Shown here in pieces: positions 32,029-40,588 of a stretch of DNA of 64,000 nt. Position 1 is the first letter of the stretch, and each line of letters starts with the position of its first letter. A model generated the notes under the pieces. It made no database searches, was not told the DNA's origin, and saw only the letters and a program-made list of their open reading frames with translations. The position numbers were made by a program, and so were the translations under genes. Source of the DNA: Flavobacterium hibisci (GTDB taxonomy: Bacteria > Bacteroidota > Bacteroidia > Flavobacteriales > Flavobacteriaceae); contig NZ_JAIQDW010000022.1 of NCBI RefSeq assembly GCF_020026925.1, positions 1-64,000 of the forward strand. Reading direction: 5' to 3'.

Positions 32029-33390
32029 TTATTTCCAGGTTTGTTGTTTATTATTTTCCTTTTCCAAAATCTCTCTGATCTTTCTTTCTTCCCAGTCTGA
32101 ACTGTAACCAAAAACTTTAAAAGCATGCATTACAACCCCAAATCCCCAGCCTAAAGCCGAAAACCAAAACCACTGAAATCCGGGAGAATACCTCAAATTG
32201 ATAAATACTAAAAACGGAATCACACAACAATACGAAATTACATTTGCGTAAAATCCTTTTAATTCTTCAACTCTTTTTTTAGCTCTGAAATAAGCTTTAC
32301 TTTCATCGCTATAGTCTGCATTTGTTTCCATAACTGCTATTTGTTTCGTTAAAATCGGAATCTTAACCGTAAATGTTTTTTCATTTTGTTCAATCAAAAC
32401 TTTTCTGTTGGTTACAATTCCGTATCGATTTACAATATTTTGGAGCCCAACTCCCTGCCTGTCCTGTAAAACTTCCTTTTTCTGAAAATCATTTTGAATG
32501 GCAAGATAATCTCCTTCTGTAAAAATTTTGATATGCAATGGTTTTTGTTCACTTACTACATTATGTTTCACTGTGTTTTCTAATAAAAGCTGCAGCGACA
32601 ACGGAACCACTTTTGCATCCGGATTGATATTTTCTGTTGGCAATTCGTAAAACAAACTGTTTTCAAAACGCATTTTCAGTAGATTCATATACGTTTTTGC
32701 AAATGACAATTCATCCTCAACAGAAACCAGCTCTTTATCTTTTTGCTCTAAAACATATCGGTAAATTTTAGATAAAGAAGTGGTAAACCGCTGTGCATTA
32801 TCCGGGTTTTCTTCAATCAAAGAACTTAACACATTGAGACTGTTAAAAAGAAAATGTGGGTCGATCTGATTTTTTAAACTTTCGAATTTGGCATTTGCCG
32901 TTCCTGCGATAATCTTTTGCTGCGTTATTTCGAATTTTGATGCCTGTTTCCATTTTACCATAAAGCTTCTCGCCTGCATAAAGGTAGATACCGCCAATGA
33001 CAAAATGATATAAAAAAGATGTACCCAAATCATTCTTTCACTAAAGAATTTATCGACTGGCATACTTTGGAGATAAACAAAAATGTAATAATTTATTCCT
33101 AAAACAACTGGAACAGTATACAATATGGTAACCATGATTCCGTAATAAACCCTCAGGTTCGTCTGCTCCAGCCAATCCCATTTTTTATCCAGAAGAACGT
33201 TAAGGAATCCGTTGCCAAAACCTACTCCAAAAGAATAAAGACAGCTTATAAAAAAAGTTAAAAGAACATTTTGAACATTTAAGTCATCTCCCAAAAAAGC
33301 TGAAAATATTACCGTAAAAATCATGGAAATCTTAAAAGAAACAATTGTTCCGCTTTTTAGATCTGCATATGTATTTCCATTATCTTTCAT
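32029..33390 (-). CDS. LytS-type histidine kinase with a C-terminal 2TM domain
   Basis: A 453-residue sensor kinase. Four hydrophobic segments (about 15-140) form the membrane part. The kinase core (about 165-350) has the His_kinase H-box KNQIDPHFLFNSLNVLSS, the N-box LSLQLLLENTVKHNV and the G-box DRQGVGLQNIVNRYG. From about residue 365 (METNADYSDESKAYFRAKKR) it continues into a complete 2TM domain ending WEERKIREILEKE. The internal Met at that point suggests a stand-alone 2TM gene fused by loss of a stop codon. It should phosphorylate the LytTR regulator at the end of the operon. Confidence 0.92.
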   Translation of the reverse strand: MKDNGNTYADLKSGTIVSFKISMIFTVIFSAFLGDDLNVQNVLLTFFISCLYSFGVGFGNGFLNVLLDKKWDWLEQTNLRVYYGIMVTILYTVPVVLGINYYIFVYLQSMPVDKFFSERMIWVHLFYIILSLAVSTFMQARSFMVKWKQASKFEITQQKIIAGTANAKFESLKNQIDPHFLFNSLNVLSSLIEENPDNAQRFTTSLSKIYRYVLEQKDKELVSVEDELSFAKTYMNLLKMRFENSLFYELPTENINPDAKVVPLSLQLLLENTVKHNVVSEQKPLHIKIFTEGDYLAIQNDFQKKEVLQDRQGVGLQNIVNRYGIVTNRKVLIEQNEKTFTVKIPILTKQIAVMETNADYSDESKAYFRAKKRVEELKGFYANVISYCCVIPFLVFINLRYSPGFQWFWFSALGWGFGVVMHAFKVFGYSSDWEERKIREILEKENNKQQTWK

Positions 33391-33412
33391 TATAATCAGC
33401 TTAAATTATTTT

Positions 33413-34036
33413 TTATTTTTTGCAACTTTTTTGTGCTTCCAAAGCTCTGTCTAATCCCCATTTTGGCGAAAACTGACTTTCTGGTTTAAATGTACCGAAA
33501 AGTTCAATAGCTTTATCAACCTGCGCACATAAAGGTTTTGTATCTACGCCTGTCCATTTTGCACCACCCAGCTGATATTCTGCCTCACCAAATACCGCTC
33601 TTGGATTATTAGGATCAATTGCTTTGGCTTTGGCGTAGGCTTCCATCACTTTTGCCGAATATTTCATTCCGTTTGTCATTGGGTCAGCGACAACATATCC
33701 TGTATAAATCAAAGCCTGCAAAACATATAACTCGGCATTGTTCTGATCTTTTATGATTTCCTTATCCAAAGCATCTTGTGCCTTTGTCAATAACAAATCG
33801 ATCTTTGTTTTATCTTTTTCAGTAAAAACAGATGTGGTGTTGATTAATGCAACATAATAATTTGGCAGATAGCTGGTTTTTTCTGCTGCAGCAATTCTTT
33901 CAAACATTGCTGAAGCTTCGTCGTTTTTGCCTTCTTTCCAAAGTCCGAAAGCCTTCTCCATTCCTTTTTCAAATTGTGTCTGAGCTGAAGCTAATACCAC
34001 TACAAATAGTGTGATTAATGTGATGATTTTTTTCAT
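33413..34036 (-). CDS. Secreted TPR-like protein
   Basis: A 207-residue protein with a signal peptide (MKKIITLITLFVVVLASAQ) and helical repeats resembling tetratricopeptides (FGLWKEGKNDEASAMFERIA; AYAKAKAIDPNNPRAVFGEA). It has two Cys in PLCAQVDKA and at QKSCKK near the C-terminus. It lies 22 nt upstream of the kinase gene and 37 nt downstream of the DUF2141 gene, so it belongs to the same operon. Role unknown; an envelope sensor part is possible. Confidence 0.82.
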   Translation of the reverse strand: MKKIITLITLFVVVLASAQTQFEKGMEKAFGLWKEGKNDEASAMFERIAAAEKTSYLPNYYVALINTTSVFTEKDKTKIDLLLTKAQDALDKEIIKDQNNAELYVLQALIYTGYVVADPMTNGMKYSAKVMEAYAKAKAIDPNNPRAVFGEAEYQLGGAKWTGVDTKPLCAQVDKAIELFGTFKPESQFSPKWGLDRALEAQKSCKK

Positions 34037-34073
34037 TTTATAAGTTATTTAATGGTTTAACAGGATTAGTTTT

Positions 34074-34481
34074 TTATAATGTAATTTCAATTTTAGAGTC
34101 TTTACCAACAGTGAATTTAGCATCTGTATAGGAAGGTGGCCCCATAAATCCTTTAGCATTGTTTGAAGCTGCGTAATCTTCAGATGGGATTCCCATTGCG
34201 TTTCTGTCAAGTTTCCCATTATTATTTTCATCGTGATAAGTAGAAATCGCATATTCACCAGCAGGAAGATTATCAAATATTACAACTGCTTTGTTATTTT
34301 TAATTTCAGAAGCAAGGCTCTTGTAAGTTGTTTTCAGAAAAGTTCCTTCTGAATTATATAATCCAACTTTAACAGCTCCCCTATTGTTTTTTACACCTGA
34401 AACAGTAACAGTTAATTTTACATTTTGAGCAGACATTAAGCTGCAAATAAACAAGATAGTAAGGGTAATAATTTTGGTCAT
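34074..34481 (-). CDS. DUF2141 family secreted protein
   Basis: A 135-residue exported protein (signal peptide MTKIITLTILFICSLMSAQ). The mature beta-sandwich has VSGVKNNRGAVKVGLYNSEG, FDNLPAGEYAISTYHDENNN and GKLDRNAMGIPSEDYAASNN, the DUF2141 pattern. DUF2141 genes often travel with TonB-dependent receptors, as here. Function unknown. Confidence 0.9.
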   Translation of the reverse strand: MTKIITLTILFICSLMSAQNVKLTVTVSGVKNNRGAVKVGLYNSEGTFLKTTYKSLASEIKNNKAVVIFDNLPAGEYAISTYHDENNNGKLDRNAMGIPSEDYAASNNAKGFMGPPSYTDAKFTVGKDSKIEITL

Positions 34482-34652
34482 GATTTCTTTTTTTAAGGTT
34501 CTGATTTACTAAAATTCTGCGATTTTATTTTTTTATTGATGATTAAAACTCTGGTTATTAATTTATACTTCAAAAGTATGCTGGTTTTTAGTGTTATAAA
34601 ATTAAATGATACTGAGTTGTTGATTTTGGCTACTGAATTGTTTCTTTTTAAA

Positions 34653-34730
34653 GTTGCTAAGGTTCTAAGCGTCTAAGATGCTAAGTTTTTCCCTTTGTAG
34701 CTTACAAACTTAGCAGCTTAGAGCCTTTTT
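34653..34730. repeat. Empty CTAAG-type inverted repeat
   Basis: The left arm has CTAAG words at a period of exactly 8 (TTGCTAAG, GTTCTAAG, CGTCTAAG, ATGCTAAG; 34653-34685); the right arm AAACTTAGCAGCTTAGAGCC (34706-34725) is its complement. It overlaps the receptor stop codon and carries no gene. Same family as the arms around the S23 gene at 43333. Confidence 0.8.
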
Positions 34731-36888
34731 AAAGATTCTTTAATTGATTCTCATTTTTGTTCTGGCTAATGGTCCAGAAGAAACCTACGAAGAAGAATCT
34801 GTCTGCGGTTGGAACTATAGCCTGTCTTTGATAAACGCCGCCTGAATCCGGATTTCTGGCATAATCGTATCCGAAAACGTTTTGTGTTCCTAAAATATTT
34901 GAAACAGAGAAATAGAGAATTTTTTGTGTGGTCAATAAATATGCCCAGTTAAAACTTAAACTGTTATATGATTTTGTTTTTCCATTCATAAACTGTGTTT
35001 GGTTTGGGTCATTATATGGACGTCCTGAACTGAAACTGTTTGTAAAACCAATTTGCGATTTCCAGTCTGTTATAAAATATTTCGTTACAACTGATAAATT
35101 ATGATTGGCTACAAAACTTGGTGTTACCACATTGGGAAAGTTTTTGTATTGTCTTTCCGAATCTATATAAGAATATGAAATCCAATATTCTAAGTTTTTA
35201 TACAAATTGCTGTCTCTCCAAAGCAAATCGAAACCTTTTGCGTAGCCTGAACCGCTGTTACTGAAAACCGAATTGTACTGAATATCCCTGGTATCGTACT
35301 GCACTAAATTTTTATAATTTTTATAATAAAATTCTGTTCTAAGCAATTGTCCTGGTTTTGAAAACGTGTAATTTAAAATATAATGACTTGCTTTTTCACT
35401 TTCAAACTGATGATATTTTGAATATTTAATATAATCCACAACCGGAGTCTGCGTAAAATCTCCGTAAGCAAAAGAAAACTGACTCGATTTTGAAAGTTTA
35501 TAACCTAATGAAGCTCTTGGTGCAATATTATTTTCGTTTAATAAACTGTTGTTTGAATATCTTAAACCAACTTTCAAAGCTAGATTTTTAGAGAATGAAA
35601 CATCTCCTTCTGCATAAGATGCAAAAATATTTGAATCGTAACCGTTTTCAAAAGATGTAGCAGTAGCAATATCTTCGTTGTATTTTGTAACGAAATAATC
35701 GGCACCAAAAGACAATTTAAAATAATTGGAAACCTTTTTTGATAATTTTAGTTTTAACTGTGCCGCATTTTCCTGACCCTCAATACCAGTAATATCATAT
35801 TTCAATTTGTTTTTGCTGTAACCGTAACTAATTCCTGATGTTAGCTGCCATCCTGGTCCGATACTTCCTTTGTAAGATGAATTCAGATAAAAATTATTAT
35901 TATTCATATCTGTTCTGATCGGATTTTCAAAATTGATATTTTTCTGATTTAAATCGAATTTTTCTGAATCGAAAGAAGCGTAAAGTTTGAAAATTCCGTT
36001 TGTAAATTTATATCTGTAAACCGTTTCGCCTCCTAAAGACTGATACGGACTATTCCAATCTACATTTTGTGGAATCACTGCCTGATAAGGTGCCAGATTA
36101 ACGTACATCATATTTACACTTAAGGAACTTTTTTTCCATTTTTGTGTGTTTCCTAAACTCAAACCAACCGTCATAAATCCGATATCAGTTTTTTCGTGAT
36201 CTTCTTCATCCTGCGTATTTAAAAGCAAAACACTAGATAATGCTTCACCATATTCAGCAGAATAACCTCCGGTAGAAAAAGCAATCCCGCTAAATAAGAA
36301 AGGAGAAAATCTGCTTCGGGTTGGTAAATTATTAGTTGTAGCACCGTATGGCTGTGCTACTCGAATTCCGTCTACAAAAGTTTGGGTTTCGTTTGCTTCA
36401 CCTCCACGTACAAACAAACGTCCGTCTTCCCCCACACTTTGTGTTCCCGGCAGCGTTTGTAAAGCCGCTATAATATTTCCGGCAGAACCTGCTGTAGTCA
36501 CAATATCCAGTGGCTTTAAAACAGATACTCTTGCTTTTTCTCCAGATTCTAAAGTTCCGGCTGTGATGACAACAGCATCCAAAGCATTTATATTTTCTCT
36601 TAATTTAATTGTTTGGTCTTTATAATTGGCAACATCAATTTCTGTTTTGAAAGTTTCGAAAAGCAAAAAGCTTACCACTAAAAATTTATTTCCGGTTTCT
36701 GTAGTTTCAAAAGAAAATTCTCCTGTTTCAGAACTCGTTGCGCCATCGTATGTTCCGTCCAGATAAATATTGGCACCAACAACCGGTTTTCCTTTTTGGT
36801 CGAGAACTTTTCCTGAAATAGTATTTTGAGCGAAAATAAATGCTGTAAAAAATAAAAAAGGTATTGTTAAAAATAATTTGGTTTTCAT
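34729..36888 (-). CDS. TonB-dependent receptor with carboxypeptidase-like N-terminal domain
   Basis: Outer-membrane active transporter of 719 residues. Signal peptide (about 1-20), then a carboxypeptidase-regulatory-like domain (ISGKVLDQKGKPVVGANIYL), a plug domain with GTQSVGEDGRLFVRGGEANE (about 150-170) and a 22-strand barrel to the C-terminus. No SusD-like partner follows, so the substrate is probably not a large glycan; small ligands or siderophores are possible. It is 247 bp upstream of the DUF2141 gene, separated by an empty CTAAG repeat. Confidence 0.92.
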   Translation of the reverse strand: MKTKLFLTIPFLFFTAFIFAQNTISGKVLDQKGKPVVGANIYLDGTYDGATSSETGEFSFETTETGNKFLVVSFLLFETFKTEIDVANYKDQTIKLRENINALDAVVITAGTLESGEKARVSVLKPLDIVTTAGSAGNIIAALQTLPGTQSVGEDGRLFVRGGEANETQTFVDGIRVAQPYGATTNNLPTRSRFSPFLFSGIAFSTGGYSAEYGEALSSVLLLNTQDEEDHEKTDIGFMTVGLSLGNTQKWKKSSLSVNMMYVNLAPYQAVIPQNVDWNSPYQSLGGETVYRYKFTNGIFKLYASFDSEKFDLNQKNINFENPIRTDMNNNNFYLNSSYKGSIGPGWQLTSGISYGYSKNKLKYDITGIEGQENAAQLKLKLSKKVSNYFKLSFGADYFVTKYNEDIATATSFENGYDSNIFASYAEGDVSFSKNLALKVGLRYSNNSLLNENNIAPRASLGYKLSKSSQFSFAYGDFTQTPVVDYIKYSKYHQFESEKASHYILNYTFSKPGQLLRTEFYYKNYKNLVQYDTRDIQYNSVFSNSGSGYAKGFDLLWRDSNLYKNLEYWISYSYIDSERQYKNFPNVVTPSFVANHNLSVVTKYFITDWKSQIGFTNSFSSGRPYNDPNQTQFMNGKTKSYNSLSFNWAYLLTTQKILYFSVSNILGTQNVFGYDYARNPDSGGVYQRQAIVPTADRFFFVGFFWTISQNKNENQLKNL

Positions 36889-37029
36889 GTCTTCTTTTGA
36901 TTTTGATGAAGCAAATGTATTTTAACTTTTCTTGTTAAAAAATATTAAATAACCCAATTGTAGAATTTTGGGGATGAGTTGTAAAATACTAATTTGTATC
37001 TTAGCTATGAATTGAAAAAAAACATTATT

Positions 37030-37488
37030 ATGTCAGAAAGTAAAAGAATTTCAAATCTATATCAGTCCATTTATAATGGAAATCCCTGGCTGGAAGTTAC
37101 TTTAACACATACGTTAAGAGATGTGACTGCCGAACAGGCATACAGGAAAGTAAATCCGAATCTGAATACAATTTGGGAAATCGTGAATCATCTTATTCAA
37201 TGGAGAAGAAACATTTTAAAACGTATGCAGGGAGAAGTAATCATCACTCCGGATCATAACTATTTTGTACCTGTTCTGGATCCATCTGAAGCTGCCTGGG
37301 AGCAGTCACTTCAAAACCTTGCAAAATCACAGGAAGCCTGGAATGCTTTCTTTGAAGATTTTGATGATGCTGATTTAGGAAAAATATATACCAACAATAA
37401 TCACACCTATTACGAACACATTCACGGAATCATTCAGCACGATGTTTATCATTTAGGGCAGATTGTTATTTTGAAAAAAATGCTGTAA
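37030..37488 (+). CDS. DinB family protein
   Basis: A 152-residue four-helix-bundle protein of the DinB superfamily. Metal-binding His residues are in WEIVNHLIQWRRN and in EHIHGIIQHDVYHLGQIVIL. DinB proteins include thiol-dependent transferases and uncharacterised damage-induced proteins. I start it at ATG 37030 (MSESKRISNLYQS); an upstream start at 36994 adds 12 residues without family match. It is divergent from the receptor. Confidence 0.88.
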   Translation: MSESKRISNLYQSIYNGNPWLEVTLTHTLRDVTAEQAYRKVNPNLNTIWEIVNHLIQWRRNILKRMQGEVIITPDHNYFVPVLDPSEAAWEQSLQNLAKSQEAWNAFFEDFDDADLGKIYTNNNHTYYEHIHGIIQHDVYHLGQIVILKKML

Positions 37489-37551
37489 ATCTACAATTAG
37501 TCAATATAGCAAAAAAGACATCAGAGAAATTTCTATGAATAAAATGTAATT

Positions 37552-38121
37552 ATGAAAACAGAGAAAGAAAAAATGATCAGCGGTGAATACTACAATGCTT
37601 TTGATGCTGAATTAGTAAAAGGCCGCAGGAGAGCAAAAAACCTGCTTCATAGTTTAAATGTAAAAGAGTACCGGGTTACTAAAAAAGCAAAAGAAATTTT
37701 AAAGGAATTGATTCCGAATACCGGAACCGGTTTTTATATTGAGCCCCCATTTCATTGCGATTACGGATATAATATTATTGCGGGAGACAATGTCTATTTT
37801 AATGTAAATTGTGTCGTTTTGGATTGTGCAACTGTAACTATTGGGTCAAATGTATTTATTGCACCCAATGTTCAGATTTATACGGCTTCACATCCGCTTG
37901 ACGCTGAATTAAGAAAAACGTTAGAAAACGCTTATCCCGTTACTATTGGAGATGACTGTTGGATTGGCGGTAATTCTGTAATCTGTCCGGGGGTAACAAT
38001 AGGAAAAGGTTGTGTTATTGGAGCCGGATCGGTTGTTACCAAAAATATCCCCGACAATTCGTTAGCTGTTGGAAATCCGGCTAAGGTAATTCGCAAATTA
38101 AACAAATCTAAAACTCTTTAA
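37552..38121 (+). CDS. Sugar O-acetyltransferase (maltose/galactoside type)
   Basis: Transfers acetyl from acetyl-CoA to a sugar hydroxyl. The 189-residue protein has the N-terminal mac domain (EKMISGEYYNAFDAELVKGR), left-handed beta-helix hexapeptides (VTIGSNVFIAPNV, VTIGDDCWIGGNSVICPGV, TIGKGCVIGAGSVV) and the catalytic His in YTASHPLDAEL. Normal length for Maa/LacA. Physiological substrate unknown. Confidence 0.92.
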   Translation: MKTEKEKMISGEYYNAFDAELVKGRRRAKNLLHSLNVKEYRVTKKAKEILKELIPNTGTGFYIEPPFHCDYGYNIIAGDNVYFNVNCVVLDCATVTIGSNVFIAPNVQIYTASHPLDAELRKTLENAYPVTIGDDCWIGGNSVICPGVTIGKGCVIGAGSVVTKNIPDNSLAVGNPAKVIRKLNKSKTL

Positions 38122-38186
38122 TCACATTTTTTAAAGATATAAAAAAAGCACTTTTTATAAATATAATTTTTAAATATTAATTTAGT

Positions 38187-38194
38187 TATATTTG
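38187..38194 (+). promoter_or_regulatory. -7 promoter box of the ATPase-STAS-PIN cassette
   Basis: TATATTTG matches TAnnTTTG, 17 bp before the ATG at 38212. Confidence 0.55.
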
Positions 38195-38211
38195 ATACAA
38201 ATAGTGTAACG

Positions 38212-39093
38212 ATGACTATAACAATTCCGAATGATATTAGAAGTGAATTCGAAGGTTATAATTATATAATAAGTTGGTTAAATAAATATAACTATATTAA
38301 AAATACAGAGATTACATTTGACTTTAGTAGAGTTACTTTTCTTGAAGCAAATTTATGTGCATTGATTGGGACAATTTTTGAAATGCTAGAAGCAAAAAGA
38401 AATATTATTAAAATCATAAATATTCAACCACAAGTAGAGACGATATTAAGAAAAAATGAGTTTTTACTGCCTTTTGGATTTCAAAAAATTTCAGATTACA
38501 ATAACACTGTTTTAAAGTATCAAAAATTCACACCTAATGACGATGTTGGCTTCAATAGGTATATCCAAGAAGAACTTTTAAAAAAACAACAGTTTCCATC
38601 GCATAGTGAAAAATTGGGAAAAGAAATCACTAGAAATATTTTTGAAATTTACGAAAATGCCAGAACTCACGGACAATGTGATTATATACATAGTTGTGGT
38701 CAATTTTATCCTAGAAAACCAGACAAACCTTTACACTTTACAATAGTTGATAAAGGAGTAAATATCAAACAAAATGTTTCCGCATTTCACAATGAAGATC
38801 TCGATGCTGCAGATGCAATTGAATGGGCAATGAAAAAAGGAAATACAACCAAAAGTGGTGATACTTCTGGAGGATTAGGTCTTGCAGTAATTTTTGAATT
38901 TATAAAATATAATAAAGGCAAAATTCAAGTCATTTCATCAGATGGTTTTTATGAATATAAAAATGAAAATGTAACTAAAAAGAAATTAGCATCTATTTTT
39001 GAAGGGACGATAGTAAATATTAAATTTAATCTAAATGATTCTAATTACTACTCATTAAAAAGTGAAGAAGACGATTTTGAAAATATATTTTAA
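38212..39093 (+). CDS. GHKL-type ATPase with N-terminal STAS-like domain
   Basis: A 293-residue cytoplasmic protein. Residues about 1-110 look STAS-like (ITFDFSRVTFLEANLCALIG). From about 135 there is a GHKL ATP-binding domain: N-box EITRNIFEIYENARTHG, G1-like IVDKGVNI, and G2 TSGGLGLAVIFEFIKY. No H-box or membrane segment is present, so it resembles anti-sigma-factor-like serine kinases or other GHKL regulators rather than a two-component kinase. It is clearly AT-richer than flanking genes (for example 11 G/C in 38281-38340) and lies 46 bp upstream of a DUF4325 gene. Confidence 0.8.
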   Translation: MTITIPNDIRSEFEGYNYIISWLNKYNYIKNTEITFDFSRVTFLEANLCALIGTIFEMLEAKRNIIKIINIQPQVETILRKNEFLLPFGFQKISDYNNTVLKYQKFTPNDDVGFNRYIQEELLKKQQFPSHSEKLGKEITRNIFEIYENARTHGQCDYIHSCGQFYPRKPDKPLHFTIVDKGVNIKQNVSAFHNEDLDAADAIEWAMKKGNTTKSGDTSGGLGLAVIFEFIKYNKGKIQVISSDGFYEYKNENVTKKKLASIFEGTIVNIKFNLNDSNYYSLKSEEDDFENIF

Positions 39094-39094
39094 A

Positions 39095-39112
39095 TGGCGT
39101 AACTTTGCGCCA
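39095..39112. promoter_or_regulatory. Promoter inside a TGGCG/CGCCA palindrome
   Basis: The -7 box TAACTTTG (39100-39107) is bounded exactly by TGGCG (39095-39099) and CGCCA (39108-39112), a perfect 5-bp inverted repeat. It sits 2 nt after the ATPase stop and 28 bp before the DUF4325 ATG. It could be an operator controlling the downstream pair. Confidence 0.55.
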
Positions 39113-39139
39113 CATTATTAATGAAATAATTCTATAATT

Positions 39140-39493
39140 ATGAAGCATCTAATTATTAAAGATATAATTAATTCGGAGCTTGCAGTATCAACTGAAAATG
39201 GAGAAAAAGTTTTCAAAATGATTGATTCATGTTTGCAAAAGAAAGAAAAGATAGAATTAGATTTTGCGGGTATTACAATAATGATTACAGCATTTTTGAA
39301 TGCTGCAATAGGGAAATTATACGGTAAGAAAGAATACACTCCTGATTTTCTGAATGAATATTTAAAACTCAAAAATGTCGAATTAGAAGATCGAAGTTTA
39401 TTTATTGATGTAATTCAAAGGGCTAAAGAATATTTTGCCAATAAAGAAGATTTTGAAAAAAATTCTAACAATGCAATCTATGGCGACGATTAA
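39140..39493 (+). CDS. STAS-like domain protein (DUF4325)
   Basis: A 117-residue protein with the DUF4325 pattern: LIIKDIINSELAVSTENGEK, then IELDFAGITIMITAFLNAAI and GKLYGKKEY. STAS proteins are the phosphorylatable switch partners of GHKL kinases; the ATPase gene is directly upstream, and the downstream PIN gene overlaps it by 14 nt. I infer a partner switch. A strong -7 box with palindromic arms precedes it. Confidence 0.82.
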   Translation: MKHLIIKDIINSELAVSTENGEKVFKMIDSCLQKKEKIELDFAGITIMITAFLNAAIGKLYGKKEYTPDFLNEYLKLKNVELEDRSLFIDVIQRAKEYFANKEDFEKNSNNAIYGDD

Positions 39494-40016
39494 AATTCAA
39501 GATTTAAAAATTGGTTTTACTGACCAATTTTTTTTTGACACAAATGTTTGGCTATTACTTTTTGGAACCATTGCTGATTTTCAAAATAGCGATCAAAAAA
39601 AATATTCTAAATTATTAGAAGATTTAATAATAAAAGATAAACCTATATTTATTTCCTCAATGGTCATCTCTGAATATGCAAACGTTTTACTTCGAAGAGA
39701 TTTTGATCAATGGGTTTCTGTTGAAAAGATTATCAATGCAAAATTTAAAGCTGATTTTGTTGGGAGTAAAGCCTATGAAAATTCAGCAGAAGTAATAAAA
39801 AAATCAATAAACAAGATTTTAAAACTACCTAATATTCAAGCGGTATCGGATAGTTTCCACTGCATTGATATAGATAACATTCAAGAAAATTTTAAAAATG
39901 TAGATTTTAATGATGCATACATTTTTGAATTATCAAAACTAAACGATTATAAGATTGTTACAAATGATAAAGATTTTCTAAAATTAGATTCTAAAATTGA
40001 CATTATCACTTCATAA
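39480..40016 (+). CDS. PIN domain protein (predicted ribonuclease)
   Basis: A 178-residue PIN-fold protein. The four acidic positions are visible: D20 in FFFDTNVWLLLFG, E65 in SSMVISEYANVLL, an Asp in VDFNDAYIFELSKL and an Asp in IVTNDKDFLKL. PIN proteins are metal-dependent RNases. The start chosen is ATG 39480 (MATIKIQDLKIGF), overlapping the DUF4325 end by 14 nt; ATG 39471 is also possible. It is longer than typical VapC toxins and has no VapB-like antitoxin; the upstream STAS/ATPase pair may control it. Target unknown. Confidence 0.82.
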   Translation: MATIKIQDLKIGFTDQFFFDTNVWLLLFGTIADFQNSDQKKYSKLLEDLIIKDKPIFISSMVISEYANVLLRRDFDQWVSVEKIINAKFKADFVGSKAYENSAEVIKKSINKILKLPNIQAVSDSFHCIDIDNIQENFKNVDFNDAYIFELSKLNDYKIVTNDKDFLKLDSKIDIITS

Positions 40017-40026
40017 TCAGAATATA

Positions 40027-40416
40027 ATGCTTACCATAAACAAAGTTCACCATATTGCTATCTTATGCTCCGATTATCAAAAATCTAAAGCTTTTTACAC
40101 TGAAGTTTTAGGCTTAACAATTATTAGAGAAATATACCGGGAGGAACGTCAGTCTTATAAACTCGACTTAGCTCTAAACGGCACTTATATTGTCGAATTA
40201 TTTTCATTCCCAAATCCCCCAAAAAGACCTTCAAGGCCTGAAGCTGTGGGTTTGCGCCATTTAGCTTTTGAAGTTATTAATTTAGATGAAACTGTTGCTC
40301 TTTTGAATTCTAAAAACATTGAATCAGAACCTATCCGGATAGATGAAAACACCGAAAAACGATTTACTTTTATCACCGATCCTGATTTATTACCAATAGA
40401 ATTTTATGAAAGATGA
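40027..40416 (+). CDS. gloA2: VOC family protein, YaeR/GloA2-like
   Basis: A 129-residue glyoxalase-fold protein. The start MLTINKVHHIAILCSDYQKS (ATG 40027) and the segments REERQSYKLDLALNG, IVELFSFPNPPKRPSRPEA and GLRHLAFEV match E. coli YaeR (GloA2) almost motif by motif. Metal ligand His in VHHIAI and Glu in VELFSF are present. It lies 10 bp after the PIN gene but is a conserved housekeeping-type protein, so it probably marks the border of the cassette. Confidence 0.9.
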   Translation: MLTINKVHHIAILCSDYQKSKAFYTEVLGLTIIREIYREERQSYKLDLALNGTYIVELFSFPNPPKRPSRPEAVGLRHLAFEVINLDETVALLNSKNIESEPIRIDENTEKRFTFITDPDLLPIEFYER

Positions 40417-40538
40417 TGATAATTGTGTGAGATATTTCGTCGCTATGCTAACCAAAACACACTGAAAGATTTTTCTTATATCCTCAATTTTAACATAATA
40501 TACTGAGTATTTTTTATTTAAAACCCAATTTGATTCTC

Positions 40539-40546
40539 TAATTTTG
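40539..40546 (+). promoter_or_regulatory. -7 promoter box of the ClC gene
   Basis: TAATTTTG fits TAnnTTTG; supports translation starting at ATG 40589 or 40562. Confidence 0.5.
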
Positions 40547-40588
40547 TAATCCGCATAAAATATGCGATACTACAAAATTTATAGTCTG

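Noticed and set aside
39480..40016. VapC toxin of an ordinary VapBC pair
   Set aside because: No VapB-like DNA-binding antitoxin is adjacent; the upstream genes are an ATPase and a STAS-like protein instead.
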